A stretch of 57,588 bases of DNA from the NCBI GenBank assembly GCA_001798135.1, contig MGRJ01000031.1, positions 1 through 57,588 of the forward strand, written 5' to 3'. Positions 10,498-19,228 of the stretch are shown piece by piece; within the stretch, counting starts at the first letter, position 1, and the number at the start of each line of letters is the position of its first letter. The stretch is from Deltaproteobacteria bacterium RIFCSPHIGHO2_02_FULL_40_28 (GTDB lineage Bacteria > UBA10199 > 2-12-FULL-40-28). The notes beneath the pieces were generated by a model, which saw nothing but the letters and a program-made list of their open reading frames with translations, was not told where the DNA came from and made no database searches. The position numbers and the translations under genes are program-made.

Positions 10498-12100
10498 AAG
10501 CAATTGGGGCGGCGTTGCGAATTTCGATGCTTGTGCCTTCGGCAAATTGCTTGAAGTTTTCGTTAAAAAGACGCGCTAATTCGCAAGCCTTGGCATCGTA
10601 GCCTGCTTTATCTTTCCAAGTATTTTTAGCTTCTAGAATTTCTGAGGAAGAAACTCCTGGGCAGTTCAAAGGAGTTTCAAATCCAAAAATGGCATCTTTC
10701 TTAAAACTCATACGATTTAAATCGCCACTTAAAATAGCCTTAATAATAGAACGTGAATCTTTAATGGCAAAACGTTCACCCACTCCATAGGAGCCGCCAC
10801 TCCAGCCCGTATTCACTAACCAACACGTTACTTGATGCTTGGCAATTTTTTCACCCAATAACTTGGCGTATACCCCTGGGTGCAAAGCCATGAAGGGAGC
10901 CCCAAAACAAGCACTAAAGGTAGCCTGAGGTTCTTTAATACCGCGCTCGGTTCCTGCTACCTTGGCTGTGTAACCAGAAAGAAAGTGATACATTGCCTGT
11001 GCGGGAGTAAGCCTAGCCACAGGCGGCAACACACCAAAGGCATCACAAGTAAGCATAATAACATTTTGAGGATGACCCCCGAGACCGTTTTCCACCACAT
11101 TTGGGATAAAATCGATGGGATATGAAGCACGAGTATTTTCAGTTTTTTCTGCGCTGTCTAAATCAACCGTACGTTCTTTTTCATCGTACACCACATTTTC
11201 TAAAACAGTTCCAAAGCGACGTGTGGTTGCATAAATTTCAGGTTCGGCTTTAGGGTTTAGTTTGATCGCCTTGGCATAACATCCACCTTCAAAGTTAAAA
11301 ACCCCATTGTCACTCCAACCATGTTCATCATCACCAATTAAAAAACGCTCGGGATCAGCTGAGAGAGTAGTTTTTCCTGTACCAGACAAACCAAAAAAAA
11401 CAGCTGTGTCTTTCTTTGTACCCATATTGGCAGAGCAATGCATAGAAAGCACACCCTTCTGAGGCAAAATATAGTTTAAGAGAGTAAAAATGGATTTTTT
11501 AATTTCACCCGCATAGTGAGTTCCCCCAATGATAATAATCTTCTTAGAAAAATTGGGAATAATAAAAGCCTCGGAACAAGTTCCATCGCTTGCAGGTTCT
11601 GCTTTTAAGGTAGGAACTGCAATCAGCGTATATTCGGGCACATGTTGTTCTAAAATCTTTTGATCTTTAATACGAACAAACATATTTTGAGCAAAAAGGC
11701 TCTGCCAAGCAAACTCGGTAATAACGCGAATGGGAAGACAAAAATCGGGATCGGCTCCTGCATAACAATCTTGTACAAAAACTTCCTTACCTTTTAAATG
11801 CTCTAAAACTTTCTTATACAGAACATCAAATTGAGAGGGCTCAATAGAAATATTTACCTTGCCCCACCAAATTTTATTTTCGGATGCACCATCTTTCACA
11901 ATAAATTTATCATTGGGAGAACGCCCTGTGTACTTTCCTGTGTCGCACAAAAGAGGACCACATGCTGCAAGTTTTGCCTCTCCCCTTTTAATGGCTTCTT
12001 CATAAAGGCTGGGAACCGAAAGATTCCAATACACCTTTTTAACGCCTAAAATACCCTGTTTTTCTAATGAAAAAAACTTGATAACCTCTTGATTTAACAT
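10496..12100 (-). CDS. pckA: phosphoenolpyruvate carboxykinase (ATP)
   Basis: ATP-dependent PEPCK, converting oxaloacetate and ATP to phosphoenolpyruvate and CO2 in gluconeogenesis. Length 534 residues, as expected. Motifs: TGRSPNDKFIV near residue 57, the kinase-1a P-loop GLSGTGKTTLSADP, the metal site DDEHGW and the adenine-binding segment NTGWSGGSYGVG. The upstream 122 bp contain an AGGGA/TCCCT stem-loop in the likely leader and a TAAGGAG-type ribosome-binding site close to the ATG. Stands alone on the minus strand. Confidence 0.97.
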   Translation of the reverse strand: MLNQEVIKFFSLEKQGILGVKKVYWNLSVPSLYEEAIKRGEAKLAACGPLLCDTGKYTGRSPNDKFIVKDGASENKIWWGKVNISIEPSQFDVLYKKVLEHLKGKEVFVQDCYAGADPDFCLPIRVITEFAWQSLFAQNMFVRIKDQKILEQHVPEYTLIAVPTLKAEPASDGTCSEAFIIPNFSKKIIIIGGTHYAGEIKKSIFTLLNYILPQKGVLSMHCSANMGTKKDTAVFFGLSGTGKTTLSADPERFLIGDDEHGWSDNGVFNFEGGCYAKAIKLNPKAEPEIYATTRRFGTVLENVVYDEKERTVDLDSAEKTENTRASYPIDFIPNVVENGLGGHPQNVIMLTCDAFGVLPPVARLTPAQAMYHFLSGYTAKVAGTERGIKEPQATFSACFGAPFMALHPGVYAKLLGEKIAKHQVTCWLVNTGWSGGSYGVGERFAIKDSRSIIKAILSGDLNRMSFKKDAIFGFETPLNCPGVSSSEILEAKNTWKDKAGYDAKACELARLFNENFKQFAEGTSIEIRNAAPIA

Positions 12101-12222
12101 TGATTTTTACTCCTTACAGGGAAAAGATTTTTCATCCCTATTCGTTTTGGTTTAAGAATCTGCGGGCTATCATGCTTTTTTATGATTGAAAAGAGCTTTT
12201 TACGGGAATATTATGGAAATTT

Positions 12223-12594
12223 ATGAAATCATTTAAAATAATTTTTCTGTTGGGTTTTTTGATTCTTTTAAGTTCATCCCTGCTTGCAGAAGAAAAAATA
12301 CGCAAAGGTCTTTTTCTTTCCCAATTTCATGTAGAATTAGAACCCAAAGATAAAATAACCATCACTTTTACTGACGATGGAATGATTACAGGCATTCCTT
12401 CCATTTACAACAAAGTGTATACGCATAATTGCACGGGGCACTGGGCTTTTCATAAAAGAAATCAGGATATATCAATTAATCGTTTCAAAGGTTGTGAGCC
12501 CCTAGAGGGTCGATATCGTGTTAAAGTTAACTCCACGGGCTTGGGGTTACGGGATGGATTTAAAACTGTCTTCCTTAAATTTCTCAATCGTTAA
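12223..12594 (+). CDS. small exported protein of unknown function
   Basis: 123-residue protein with a clear Sec signal peptide (KIIFLLGFLILLSSSLLAEE; cleavage likely after SLLA). The mature part is about 100 residues with two Cys (HNCTGHW and KGCEP) that could form a disulphide in the periplasm. No family recognised. Its 3' end overlaps the likely start of yggS by 41 bp in another frame. Confidence 0.7.
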   Translation: MKSFKIIFLLGFLILLSSSLLAEEKIRKGLFLSQFHVELEPKDKITITFTDDGMITGIPSIYNKVYTHNCTGHWAFHKRNQDISINRFKGCEPLEGRYRVKVNSTGLGLRDGFKTVFLKFLNR

Positions 12595-13291
12595 AAGACG
12601 CATTTGGGATGCTGCTCAAAAAGCAGGCTGCTCCCCTGATGCCATTACACTTTTGGCTGTCTCCAAGGGACAATCCTGTGAAAAAATTCGTGAAATTTAT
12701 TATCAGGGACAATTTGATTTTGGGGAAAATTATGTGCAAGAGCTTGTAACGAAAATAAAAGAATTTAACTCCCCCCAACCCCCTCTTAATTTAAGAGGGG
12801 GCAAGGGGGAGTTACAGATTAAATGGCACTTTATTGGTCATCTTCAGAGAAGAAAAGTAAAAGATGTTGTGGGTCAGGTGGAATACATTCATTCGTTAGA
12901 CTCTCTCCCGTTAGCTCAAGCCATCAATGGACAAGCTGAGAAATTAGGAATAAAACAAAAGTGTCTCATTCAAGTAAATATAGCAGAAGAAAAAACAAAA
13001 TCAGGATTAAGTCCATCAGAAGTTCATCCTTTTTTAGAAAAACTAGCTCCCCTTATGCATTTAGAAATCATGGGATTGATGGCCTTGCCGCCTTATTTTG
13101 AAGATCCAGAAAAGGTAAGACCTTACTTTCAATATTTAAGAAAATTAAAAGAGCAATTGAATCTCCCTCTTCTTTCCATGGGAATGAGTTCTGATTTTGA
13201 AATAGCCATCGAAGAAGGGGCCAACATCATCCGTATTGGTACAGCTTTATTTGGAGAAAGAAGTCTTCTGACAAACAACGCAAATGAATAG
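12554..13291 (+). CDS. yggS: YggS-family PLP-binding protein (PLP homeostasis)
   Basis: Pyridoxal-phosphate-binding PLPHP family protein involved in vitamin B6 and amino-acid homeostasis. The PLP lysine lies in LLAVSKG; other signatures are FGENYVQE, WHFIGHLQ, GLMALPP, GMSSDFEIAIEEG and IRIGTALFG. The start at 12554 (MDLKLSSLNFS) matches family N-termini; an upstream ATG at 12518 would add 12 unrelated residues. Residues near 72-87 (SPQPPLNLRGGKGEL) are encoded by an inserted palindrome and lengthen the loop before WHFIG. Followed by proC and yggT, a common neighbourhood. Confidence 0.92.
   Translation: MDLKLSSLNFSIVKRRIWDAAQKAGCSPDAITLLAVSKGQSCEKIREIYYQGQFDFGENYVQELVTKIKEFNSPQPPLNLRGGKGELQIKWHFIGHLQRRKVKDVVGQVEYIHSLDSLPLAQAINGQAEKLGIKQKCLIQVNIAEEKTKSGLSPSEVHPFLEKLAPLMHLEIMGLMALPPYFEDPEKVRPYFQYLRKLKEQLNLPLLSMGMSSDFEIAIEEGANIIRIGTALFGERSLLTNNANE
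12766..12814. repeat. palindromic repeat inside yggS
   Basis: 49-bp near-perfect palindrome with arms TAACTCCCCC and CCCCCTCTTAA and their complements. It differs only at an internal CAA/TTG triplet position. Its C-run/G-run style resembles the inner element at 19101-19181. It is read in frame through yggS without a stop. Confidence 0.85.
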
Positions 13292-13341
13292 AAATCCTTT
13301 TCTCTTTTCATATGCCCCACCTTCGTTTATAACCCTAGTGA

Positions 13342-14160
13342 ATGAAAACTTTAGGAATTATAGGAACGGGCAACATGGCCGAAGCCATTGTGGGTGGCAT
13401 TCTTGCAAAAAAGATTTTCAAACCTCAAAATATCATTGGTTTTGATATCGATTTACAAAAATTAAATTCCTTCACAAAAAAATTTCGTATCCAAAAGGCC
13501 AAAACACCTCTTGAAATTACAAAAGCCAATATCATTCTTTTGGCCGTTAAACCTCAAAACATGGGTGAGGCTCTCCAAACTCTTTCTCCCCTTGTTTCAA
13601 AAAAAAATTTGGTTTTAACCATTGCAGCAGGCCTGCCTTTAAAATTTTTTAGAAAAAAATTAGGAAATAATCCTCGTATTATTCGTCTCATGCCCAACAC
13701 CCCTGCCTTGGTGGGCTTGGGGGCCACGGCTTTTATAGCAACACCCAATTGCACCAAAAAAGACATACAAAAAACTCAAAAAATTTTTTCAGCCATTGGC
13801 ATGGTGATAAAAATTAAAAATGAAAAACAAATGGATGCCATTACTGCCCTGTCTGGAAGCGGCCCAGCCTATGTTTACTTGTTTGTAAAATCTTTGATAG
13901 AAGGTGGGCAACAATTGGGGCTTTCTTCTGAATTAACTCGCACTTTAAGTTTACAAACAGTGAAAGGCGCTCTCGAACTTTTGTCTCAATCAAAAGAAAA
14001 TCCCAAAACTTTAATTGGCCGGGTAGCCTCTAAAGGAGGGACAACTGAGGCGGGATTAAAAATCTTGACCAAAAAAGGGTTTGAATCCATGATTTTTGCT
14101 TGTCTCAAAGCAGCCCAAAAAAGGGCTTTTGAATTATCTAAAATGGGAGAAAATTTATGA
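13342..14160 (+). CDS. proC: pyrroline-5-carboxylate reductase
   Basis: Last step of proline synthesis, reducing pyrroline-5-carboxylate with NAD(P)H. The N-terminal Rossmann motif IIGTGNMAEAIVGGI, the LAVKPQNMGE block, IRLMPNTPALVG and the C-terminal ALSGSGPAYVYLFVKSLIEGG signature are all present. Length 272 residues, typical. It overlaps yggT by 4 bp (ATGA) and follows yggS by 50 bp. Confidence 0.96.
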   Translation: MKTLGIIGTGNMAEAIVGGILAKKIFKPQNIIGFDIDLQKLNSFTKKFRIQKAKTPLEITKANIILLAVKPQNMGEALQTLSPLVSKKNLVLTIAAGLPLKFFRKKLGNNPRIIRLMPNTPALVGLGATAFIATPNCTKKDIQKTQKIFSAIGMVIKIKNEKQMDAITALSGSGPAYVYLFVKSLIEGGQQLGLSSELTRTLSLQTVKGALELLSQSKENPKTLIGRVASKGGTTEAGLKILTKKGFESMIFACLKAAQKRAFELSKMGENL

Positions 14161-14486
14161 CCTTTTTTGCTAACTTACTTCTGGCTGTTTCAAAAGTGAT
14201 CAGCATGGTGGTAGGAATTTACACCTTCATTGTAGCTGGTGCCGTGATTATTTCGTGGATTTCACCAGATCCCTACAATCCCATTGTGCGTTTTATTCGG
14301 TCGGTAACCGAACCCCTCTTTGAACGTGTTCGTTCTTTGCTTCCTGCAGCTTTAAAACGCCAAGCCATCGACTTTACCCCTATGATTGTCATCGTCCTCC
14401 TGGTTTTCTTTGAAACCCTGGTTAGCGGTACCCTTTCAGATATTGGCATTAAGCTCAAATATGGGGCTATTGATCAACTTCCTTAA
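14157..14486 (+). CDS. yggT: YggT family membrane protein
   Basis: 109-residue YggT-family integral membrane protein. Two hydrophobic segments (about residues 5-35 and 78-98) flank the conserved WISPDPYNPIVRFIRSVTEPLFERVR loop; only part of that motif is quoted in families as diagnostic (PYNPIVRFI). Role unclear; the family sits with proC and yggS and has been tied to membrane or osmotic functions. ATGA overlap with proC suggests co-translation. A TTCCTTAAGGAA palindrome spans the stop. Confidence 0.9.
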   Translation: MTFFANLLLAVSKVISMVVGIYTFIVAGAVIISWISPDPYNPIVRFIRSVTEPLFERVRSLLPAALKRQAIDFTPMIVIVLLVFFETLVSGTLSDIGIKLKYGAIDQLP

Positions 14487-14552
14487 GGAAAGTAAGTGTC
14501 ATTTTTTTGTCATACCCCATCAACACACCCAGTAAAAAACCCCAGGTATTCC

Positions 14553-14598
14553 TTGATAATTTTCTCATAGACCCCTAGAATAGGGGTGTCTACACCCC
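14553..14598 (+). promoter_or_regulatory. sigma-70-type promoter with nested palindromes, T3SS regulatory block
   Basis: TTGATA (14553-14558), a 17-bp spacer and TAGAAT (14576-14581). A CCCCTA-GAA-TAGGGG palindrome (14572-14586) covers the -10 box and overlaps a second palindrome, GGGGTGT-CT-ACACCCC (14583-14598), at the expected start of transcription. It probably drives the 14637-19050 operon; the palindromes could be an operator or a 5' stem-loop. Confidence 0.6.
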
Positions 14599-14636
14599 AC
14601 CTTAAAGGCGGGCCTTAAAGAGGGCATGTTTTAAAT

Positions 14637-15275
14637 ATGGCAGATCGTATCGATAAAATAAATCGGGTTGATTATGAGCGGGTTGAGGCCTCTGTAGAAT
14701 CTCAAAAAGATAGAAGTCGGGATGAAAACCAGGAGGATAGAGATAAGGATGAGTTTGCCAAGGCCAAGGAAAAAACAGATTGGAAACTTCTTTTAGATAA
14801 TGCACCCCAATGGAAACGAAATATTCAATTGGCAAGAGAAGAAGTGGAGAAAATTATTTTTCAAAAAATTAGTTTAAAAACAGAGCCCTCACTTCTGCGA
14901 ATTGATGTGGTTTTAAAAGATGGGGAGATCATTAGTCCAGCCTTTATGGCCATTTCACGATTGGTGGGTTTGAAAATTAAAAATTTAAACAGTGGCGATT
15001 TAGTGCCCCCGCATCTTCTTTTTCATAATCATGTTTTGCGAATTACTATTCCTAGCAATCCAGACTATTTGGATCAAAAAAGAAGTAGTGGAACGATACA
15101 ACCAGCCCAAGCAATTCAAGAAAAAGAACCGTCTCCTAAAGAAACCTCCTACTGGCAACTCTTTGATCCTCAAACAGGGCGCATAAAACTAGAGGTAAGT
15201 TTAATTTATGGGATTTCTGGAATTGTGATTATTTTAATCATCATTGGATTATCCCTGCTTTTTAACCAAACTTAA
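14637..15275 (+). CDS. tail-anchored membrane protein of unknown function, T3SS-linked
   Basis: 212-residue protein, no family recognised. The N-terminal 55 residues are highly charged (DRSRDENQEDRDKDEF) and probably disordered or coiled. The middle (about 75-140) looks like a small folded domain (LLRIDVVLKDGEIISPAFMAI). A single C-terminal hydrophobic segment (LIYGISGIVIILIIIGLSLL) makes it a likely tail-anchored inner-membrane protein facing the cytoplasm. Its stop is one base before the kinase ATG, so the two are probably coexpressed and may work together. Confidence 0.7.
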   Translation: MADRIDKINRVDYERVEASVESQKDRSRDENQEDRDKDEFAKAKEKTDWKLLLDNAPQWKRNIQLAREEVEKIIFQKISLKTEPSLLRIDVVLKDGEIISPAFMAISRLVGLKIKNLNSGDLVPPHLLFHNHVLRITIPSNPDYLDQKRSSGTIQPAQAIQEKEPSPKETSYWQLFDPQTGRIKLEVSLIYGISGIVIILIIIGLSLLFNQT

Positions 15276-15276
15276 T

Positions 15277-17631
15277 ATGACTTTTGAACCAAAACCATTT
15301 GGGAAATATTTCCTTGTAGAAAAAATAGCCGTGGGCGGTATGGCCGAAATTTACAAGGCTAAAACCTTTGGAGTGGATGGTTTCGAAAAACTTTTGGCTA
15401 TCAAAAAAATCCTTCCCCATTATTCAGCTGATAAAGAATTTATCGCCATGCTAACCGATGAAGCCAAGCTTGTTGTGAGGCTTTCTCATACCAACATTGT
15501 TCAAATTTACGACTTAGGTAAGGTAGGAGATGATTATTACATTTCTATGGAATACATTGAGGGGGTTAATTTACGCGAAGTAATTACCAGAGCCAAGGAA
15601 GCTCATGAAACAATCCCCCTGCCTATTTGTTTTTATATTGCCTCTGAAATGTGCAAGGGGCTTGATTACGCCCATGGCAAACGTGATGATAACGGCGAAC
15701 CCCTCCACATTGTTCATCGTGATATTAGCCCTCAAAATATTCTACTTTCCTTTGAAGGTGAAACTAAAATTGTAGATTTTGGTATTGCCAAGGCAGCCAT
15801 GAATATTTCCCACACCACTGCTGGCATTCTTAAAGGCAAAATCACCTACATGTCCCCAGAGCAAGCCGTAGGTAAGCCCGTTGATGGAAGAACCGATGTA
15901 TTTTCAACCGCCCTTCTTCTTTACGAAATGATTACAGGAGAAAGATTTTTCAACGGTGAAACCCAATTGGAGGTTTTAAATAAAATACGGGAAACCAAAA
16001 TTACAACTACTAGCTTTGATTCTCGTATTCCCGATGAAGTAAAACCAATTTTAGCTAAAGCTCTTACTTATAATCCTAATGAGCGCTATGAAACGGCGGG
16101 AGATTTTCAAATTGCACTCACTAAACTTTTATATTCTCGCTATGTAGATTTTTCTCCCAAAAAACTGGCTTCCTTAATTAAAAAATGGTTTTCGGAAGAG
16201 TTAAGAAAGAAAAAAGCTCTTCTTTCTGAAGAAGCTTCCTATAAATCTCTCATGCAATCCATAGGGTCAGAACCCGGATTTGAGACAAGTCTTGTTAAAT
16301 CAAACGAGCCAGATACAGGGGATGTTGTTCTTTCAGATACTGCAAAACCTGGTGATAATTTAAAGCCAGAAATGTTTGTTCCTAAAAAAGGAAAAAAGCC
16401 CCCCACTCCTAAAAAGAACTATAAAAGGGATGATGAATTAACAATCACCTCGGCTTCTAAAATTAAAAAAATTGAATCCCCAGGGGAAAAAAGTAAAAGC
16501 CGTGTTCTCTTGGCTTTAGGCATTCTGGTGGTTCTTGGAATTGGAATTTTTACCCTCACCTCACCAAAGAAACAAGAGATTGGTGAAACTGCAAATATAC
16601 AAATTACTTCTGTTCCTGATGGAGCCAGTATTTATTTGAATGGAGAAGACACAGGAGAAATAACTCCTGCTGCTTTAGAAAAAAACAAGGCTCCTGCAGA
16701 TTATCTTTTACGTATCGAGCTTGATGGCTATGAACCCTTTGAACAAAAAGTAAGTTTAAAACCAGGAGAACCATCCATTGTTCATGCTAAATTAAATCCC
16801 AATACAGCTGGATCTCTTGTGATTAGCTCGAAACCCGAAGGAGCTAAGATTTCTATTGATGGAAAAAATGCTGGTATCTCTCCATTAACAGTTAAGGGTT
16901 TAGATATAAACAAACCTCATAAACTGCTTGTAGAAAAAGAAGGTTATGAACCTTTTGAAAAAGATGTAGAACTTAATGACATTGATGCCACTCAAGTTTT
17001 TGCTGAACTCATTGAAAAAACACCTTTAGGGAGTTTGAATATTAAATCAAACCCTGGCGGAGCCATCATCCTCATTAATGACAAAAGTACAGGGCTTACA
17101 ACTCCAGCTCAAATTACAGATTTAACTTTGGGACAAACTTACAAAATTGTTCTTCAGAAGGATAAATTTGAAAAATTTGGACAAGAAGTCGTGCTTGATA
17201 AAAAAGAACCTTACCTCATCGAGGCCAATCTTATTCCTCAAATGGTTACAGCTCCTATTGTGTTAAAAGAAGAAAAATTTAAAGAAGAAGTTATTGTTGA
17301 AAAAGAAGTTGAAAAGAAAATTGAAGAAAAAAAGGAAAAACCTAAAGAAGTCAGATCAGAAACACCAAAAGAAATTAAACCTCCTCCTCCGCCGCCAGCA
17401 AGTAATTCTTATTATGCGGGCTCTGGCGTTGTACGCATTGATTCAAGCCCCAGGGGGGCTAGTGTTCTTTTTAATGGATCCAAAGCAGGAGTAACTCCTG
17501 TACTCATTCCAAATGTTGAAGGGGGCAGGTCTCACACTGTTACTTTAAGTTTTCCTGGATATCGGAGTTGGACAAGAACTTTTACACTGAGTCAAAGCCG
17601 AATGGAAATGACGGCACAAATGGAGAGGTAA
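15277..17631 (+). CDS. transmembrane Ser/Thr protein kinase with PEGA repeats
   Basis: PknB-type Hanks kinase, 784 residues from the ATG at 15277 (an upstream ATG at 15244 lies inside the previous gene). Kinase motifs: Gly loop AVGGMAEIYKA, Lys43 in AIKK, HRD at 147-149 followed by SPQN, DFG at 167-169 and the activation-segment end YMSPEQ. A membrane segment spans about residues 409-428. Outside the membrane are four PEGA repeats (for example SKPEGAKISIDGKNAGISPL), interrupted by a Lys/Glu- and Pro-rich spacer before the last. The cytoplasmic kinase likely senses envelope or secretion-apparatus state and phosphorylates FHA-partner proteins encoded nearby. Confidence 0.9.
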   Translation: MTFEPKPFGKYFLVEKIAVGGMAEIYKAKTFGVDGFEKLLAIKKILPHYSADKEFIAMLTDEAKLVVRLSHTNIVQIYDLGKVGDDYYISMEYIEGVNLREVITRAKEAHETIPLPICFYIASEMCKGLDYAHGKRDDNGEPLHIVHRDISPQNILLSFEGETKIVDFGIAKAAMNISHTTAGILKGKITYMSPEQAVGKPVDGRTDVFSTALLLYEMITGERFFNGETQLEVLNKIRETKITTTSFDSRIPDEVKPILAKALTYNPNERYETAGDFQIALTKLLYSRYVDFSPKKLASLIKKWFSEELRKKKALLSEEASYKSLMQSIGSEPGFETSLVKSNEPDTGDVVLSDTAKPGDNLKPEMFVPKKGKKPPTPKKNYKRDDELTITSASKIKKIESPGEKSKSRVLLALGILVVLGIGIFTLTSPKKQEIGETANIQITSVPDGASIYLNGEDTGEITPAALEKNKAPADYLLRIELDGYEPFEQKVSLKPGEPSIVHAKLNPNTAGSLVISSKPEGAKISIDGKNAGISPLTVKGLDINKPHKLLVEKEGYEPFEKDVELNDIDATQVFAELIEKTPLGSLNIKSNPGGAIILINDKSTGLTTPAQITDLTLGQTYKIVLQKDKFEKFGQEVVLDKKEPYLIEANLIPQMVTAPIVLKEEKFKEEVIVEKEVEKKIEEKKEKPKEVRSETPKEIKPPPPPPASNSYYAGSGVVRIDSSPRGASVLFNGSKAGVTPVLIPNVEGGRSHTVTLSFPGYRSWTRTFTLSQSRMEMTAQMER

Positions 17632-17634
17632 ACT

Positions 17635-19050
17635 ATGGACGAAAAAGATTTTGGCAATAAAACCGAGCTTTTGCCTGCTGATGAAACCCGTGGTGTTATT
17701 TCACTACGTAAATGTCAGTTAGTGATTATTGAAGGCCCCGGTGAAAAAATTAAACATGAATTGGGAAAAACTAAAATTCTCCGTATTGGTAAAAAAGAAG
17801 ATAATGATATTGTTATTAAAGACAACACCGTTTCAAGAAATCACTTTGAAATTGAAACCACAGTAGATTCTTATCTTTTGCGTGATCTTAATTCTACCAA
17901 TGGCACCTACATCAATGGCATTCGTGTTAAAGAAGCCTTTCTTTCCCCTGGCGATATCATCACCATGGGTAAAACAAAAATTGAATATGTGGCTTTTGAT
18001 GAAAAAGTACACATGGAACCTTCTAGAAATACTTCCTTTGGCTTCATGGTAGGCAAAAGTAAAAAGATGCGCCAAATTTTTGGAATTTTAGAACGCATCT
18101 CGCCAACCCTTGCTACTGTTATCATTGAAGGAGACACCGGCACGGGCAAAGAATTGGTTGCACGTGCTATCCATGATAATTCTCAAAGAAAAGACAAACC
18201 CTTTATTGTTTTTGATTGTTCAGCTGTGGCCCCTAACCTGATTGAGTCGGAACTTTTTGGACACATGAAGGGCTCTTTTACAGGAGCTGTTAAAGACCGC
18301 AAAGGAGCTTTTGAGATGGCTACCGGTGGAACCATTTTTTTAGATGAAATTGGTGAACTTAATTTGGATTTACAACCCAAGCTTTTACGCGCCTTAGAGC
18401 AAAGAGAAGTCAGGAAGGTAGGCTCTACTCAGCCCGTTCAATTAGATGTAAGGGTTTTATGTGCCACCAATCGTGATTTAAGAAAAGAAGTTGAAGAAGG
18501 TCGCTTTAGAGAAGATTTGTACTATCGCCTTTCGGTTGTTAAGATTCAACTTCCTCCTTTACGCGAAAGAAACGAAGACGTGCCCCTGATTATCGAAAAA
18601 ATTCTTTCAACGGCCAGGTACAATCAAAAACCAGACGGGAGTTTTATTGCCACACGTGTAGAAGATGATGCTTTAAAAATGTTACAACGCTATCAATGGC
18701 CAGGCAATGTGCGTGAACTCAATAATATTTTAGAGCGTGCTGTTTCTTTCTCACAAAATGGATCAGTTGATGCGCAGGCCTTACGTGTTTTATTTAATGA
18801 AGCCCATAATGAAGAAGACCACACAGTAAAAACAGGAGCTGTTGCTGATAACAGCCTACCATTTAAAGAAGCCAAACAAAAGATCGTTGAAAACTTTGAG
18901 AAAGAATATCTACAAGATCTTTTAAAACGTAATAAAAATAATGTATCAAAAGCTTCCAGAGAAGCAAAAATTGATCGTAAACACTTGCGTAATTTGCTGA
19001 TTAAGTACGAAATTATCGACTCGAATTCTCCAGATGAAGAGGAAAATTAA
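17635..19050 (+). CDS. FHA-domain sigma-54-dependent transcriptional activator
   Basis: 471-residue enhancer-binding protein. An N-terminal FHA domain (about 46-115; RIGKKEDNDIVI, VSRNHFEIE, DLNSTNGTYINGI) replaces the usual receiver and would bind a phosphothreonine peptide. The AAA+ domain has Walker A GDTGTGKE at 166-173 and a sigma-54 contact loop reading GSFTGA at 213-218, one residue off the canonical GAFTGA. A Fis-type helix-turn-helix ends the protein (NNVSKASREAKIDRKHLRNLL). Encoded 3 bp after the kinase. A matching sigma-54 promoter lies at 31805-31820. Confidence 0.93.
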   Translation: MDEKDFGNKTELLPADETRGVISLRKCQLVIIEGPGEKIKHELGKTKILRIGKKEDNDIVIKDNTVSRNHFEIETTVDSYLLRDLNSTNGTYINGIRVKEAFLSPGDIITMGKTKIEYVAFDEKVHMEPSRNTSFGFMVGKSKKMRQIFGILERISPTLATVIIEGDTGTGKELVARAIHDNSQRKDKPFIVFDCSAVAPNLIESELFGHMKGSFTGAVKDRKGAFEMATGGTIFLDEIGELNLDLQPKLLRALEQREVRKVGSTQPVQLDVRVLCATNRDLRKEVEEGRFREDLYYRLSVVKIQLPPLRERNEDVPLIIEKILSTARYNQKPDGSFIATRVEDDALKMLQRYQWPGNVRELNNILERAVSFSQNGSVDAQALRVLFNEAHNEEDHTVKTGAVADNSLPFKEAKQKIVENFEKEYLQDLLKRNKNNVSKASREAKIDRKHLRNLLIKYEIIDSNSPDEEEN

Positions 19051-19063
19051 AATTTTTTCCTTT

Positions 19064-19214
19064 GTCATTCCCGTGAAAACGGGAATCCATCTTTATTTGT
19101 CCCCCTTTGTAAGGGGGACTACAGGGGGTAGAGTCTTACTAAACTCTCTACCTCCCCTAACCCCTCCTTACAAAGGAGGGGAACCAAGATGGATCCCGCC
19201 TTCGCGGGGATGAC
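19064..19214. repeat. nested palindromic repeats between convergent operons
   Basis: Outer pair: GTCATTCCCGTGAAAACGGG at the left end and its relative CCCGCCTTCGCGGGGATGAC at the right, joined by ATCCATCTT/AAGATGGAT. A second palindromic element with CCCCC/GGGGG and CCTCCTTACAAAGGAGG stems (about 19101-19181) is inserted within it. Both are intergenic repeat families; related copies are at 30268-30370 and 57249-57318. It could also act as a bidirectional terminator. Confidence 0.85.
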
Positions 19215-19228
19215 AATGTGTCCCTACA

